From a bacterium (lineage in GTDB: Bacteria > JAHJDO01): a stretch of DNA of 10,474 nucleotides. Under the pieces are notes generated by a model that did not search any database, was not told the DNA's origin, and saw only the letters and a program-made list of their open reading frames with translations. This document shows, one piece after another, positions 7,559 through 10,474 of this stretch (within the stretch, counting starts at the first letter, position 1; each line of letters opens with the position of its first letter). A program made the position numbers and the translations under genes. The stretch covers positions 1-10,474 of the forward strand of contig DAOVHI010000042.1 in the NCBI GenBank assembly GCA_030671985.1, written 5' to 3'.

Positions 7559-7584
7559 CCCTCTTGCAATATTTATGCTAACAT
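7555..7584 (+). promoter_or_regulatory. Promoter with extended -10 for the V-ATPase operon, overlapping the gltX stop
   Basis: A near-consensus -35 TTGACC (7555-7560) contains the gltX TGA stop. After an 18-base spacer comes the -10 TAACAT (7579-7584), immediately preceded by TGC (7576-7578 reads TGC), the extended -10 motif. Predicted transcription start is near 7591, leaving a leader of about 30 bases before the first ATPase gene. Overlapping inverted repeats ATGCT/AGCAT (7575-7579, 7591-7595) and ACATG/CATGT (7581-7585, 7593-7597) cover the start region and could be an operator or chance. The motifs are visible; activity is inferred. Confidence 0.6.
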
Positions 7585-7611
7585 GGTCTCAGCATGTATC
7601 TTATAAGTAGC

Positions 7612-7617
7612 AGGAGG
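7612..7617 (+). promoter_or_regulatory. Strong Shine-Dalgarno that sets the V-ATPase G/H start at TTG 7623
   Basis: AGGAGG at 7612-7617 is a perfect anti-16S match. The in-frame GTG at 7617 shares its last G, so that codon cannot use this site. The TTG at 7623 lies five bases downstream at normal spacing and is the likely start. Confidence 0.75.
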
Positions 7618-7622
7618 TGGCT

Positions 7623-7933
7623 TTGATAGAAGAAACAATAGAGCAAATAAAACGGGCCGAGCAAGAAGCATCAAAGCTTATAGAAAAAGAAAAACATCAA
7701 ACAGCTGCCAATCTAAAAAATGCTCAAAAGGATGCGTTAGTTTATATTGAAAAGACTGTTGCGAATGCAGGTCGGGAAGCAAAAAAAATACTGGCAAAAA
7801 CCGATATGCAGGCTAAGGCGCAGACCGAAAAAATATATAAAAACAATAAAGAATCTCTCTCTAAGCTTGAGCAAAAAGCTCGACTCAAAGAAGAAAGCGC
7901 TATAAACGTCGTACTAGATGAACTGAGGCATTA

Positions 7934-7934
<1 letters not shown>
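7623..7934 (+). CDS. V/A-type ATPase peripheral-stalk subunit G/H
   Basis: Small peripheral-stalk subunit of a V/A-type rotary ATPase, which pairs with subunit E to hold the catalytic head against subunit I. The 103-residue product is almost entirely charged helix (IEETIEQIKRAEQEASKLIEKE at the start, many Ala, Glu, Lys and Gln). It has no membrane segment or globular signature, as expected for a long stalk coiled coil. Identity rests on length, composition, the N-terminal sequence and being the first gene before subunits I and K, the common bacterial order. The start is taken as TTG 7623 because of the Shine-Dalgarno position; a GTG start at 7617 would add two residues. The stop overlaps the next ATG by one base (TAATG), so translation is likely coupled. 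It is called AtpH, NtpF or subunit G in different systems. Confidence 0.82.
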
Positions 7935-10428
<2,494 letters not shown>

Positions 10429-10474
10429 AAGGCATAGGGGCACAAAGAAGAATAAAAGAGAGAAATCAAAGGCA
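10429..10474 (+). other. Operon continuation without a start codon
   Basis: The last 46 bases are purine-rich and contain no ATG, GTG or TTG on the + strand and no terminator hairpin. The next ATPase gene, by usual order subunit E, would begin beyond the edge. Its identity cannot be confirmed here. Confidence 0.5.

Noticed and set aside
7617-7619. GTG as start of the V-ATPase G/H subunit
   Set aside because: This codon shares its first base with the AGGAGG Shine-Dalgarno, leaving no spacing. TTG 7623 is correctly spaced.

Overview
The window is AT-rich, tightly packed bacterial DNA with every supported gene on the + strand. It encodes an RND exporter, a secretin and a lipoprotein with a lipobox, so the organism has two membranes (Gram-negative architecture). 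It also carries a bacterial V/A-type ATPase whose c-type subunit has the full set of Na+ ligands known from Enterococcus hirae, which points to an anaerobic or fermentative lifestyle with sodium bioenergetics. The taxon cannot be fixed from sequence alone. Uncultured Omnitrophota- or Elusimicrobiota-like lineages would fit, but that is a guess.

Layout. Positions 2-2131 hold the C-terminal two thirds of an RND-family transporter; its start lies upstream of the window. Positions 2179-3201 encode RuvB, the Holliday-junction branch-migration motor. It has a promoter-like element so close to the ATG, and so little sign of a ribosome binding site, that its mRNA may be leaderless. Positions 3222-6116 hold four exported or envelope proteins in a close-packed run: a tiny signal-peptide protein that appears frameshifted, a CBM9-like lipoprotein, a 140-residue secreted protein of unknown function, and a compact 506-residue secretin. 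Stops and starts overlap at two of these junctions. Positions 6092-7558 encode glutamyl-tRNA synthetase (gltX), whose ribosome binding site and start codon lie inside the secretin gene.

Positions 7623-10428 are the start of a V/A-type ATPase operon in the order stalk subunit G/H, membrane subunit I, and ring subunit K. A good promoter with an extended -10 overlaps the gltX stop codon. The operon evidently continues past the window's right edge.

How the genes relate. The V-ATPase genes build one membrane complex: subunit I and the K ring form the ion channel and rotor, and G/H is part of the peripheral stalk. RuvB and GltX are housekeeping genes that flank the envelope cassette. The cassette (small peptide, CBM9-like lipoprotein, secreted protein, secretin) is the least understood part. 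Gene overlaps suggest its members are made together, but no secretion ATPase, inner-membrane platform or pilin gene is visible here. Most of the window is ordinary core genome. The points that merit a second look are the frameshifted peptide, the orphan secretin cassette, the probable leaderless ruvB, the sodium signature in subunit K, and the hairpin before the ring-subunit gene.
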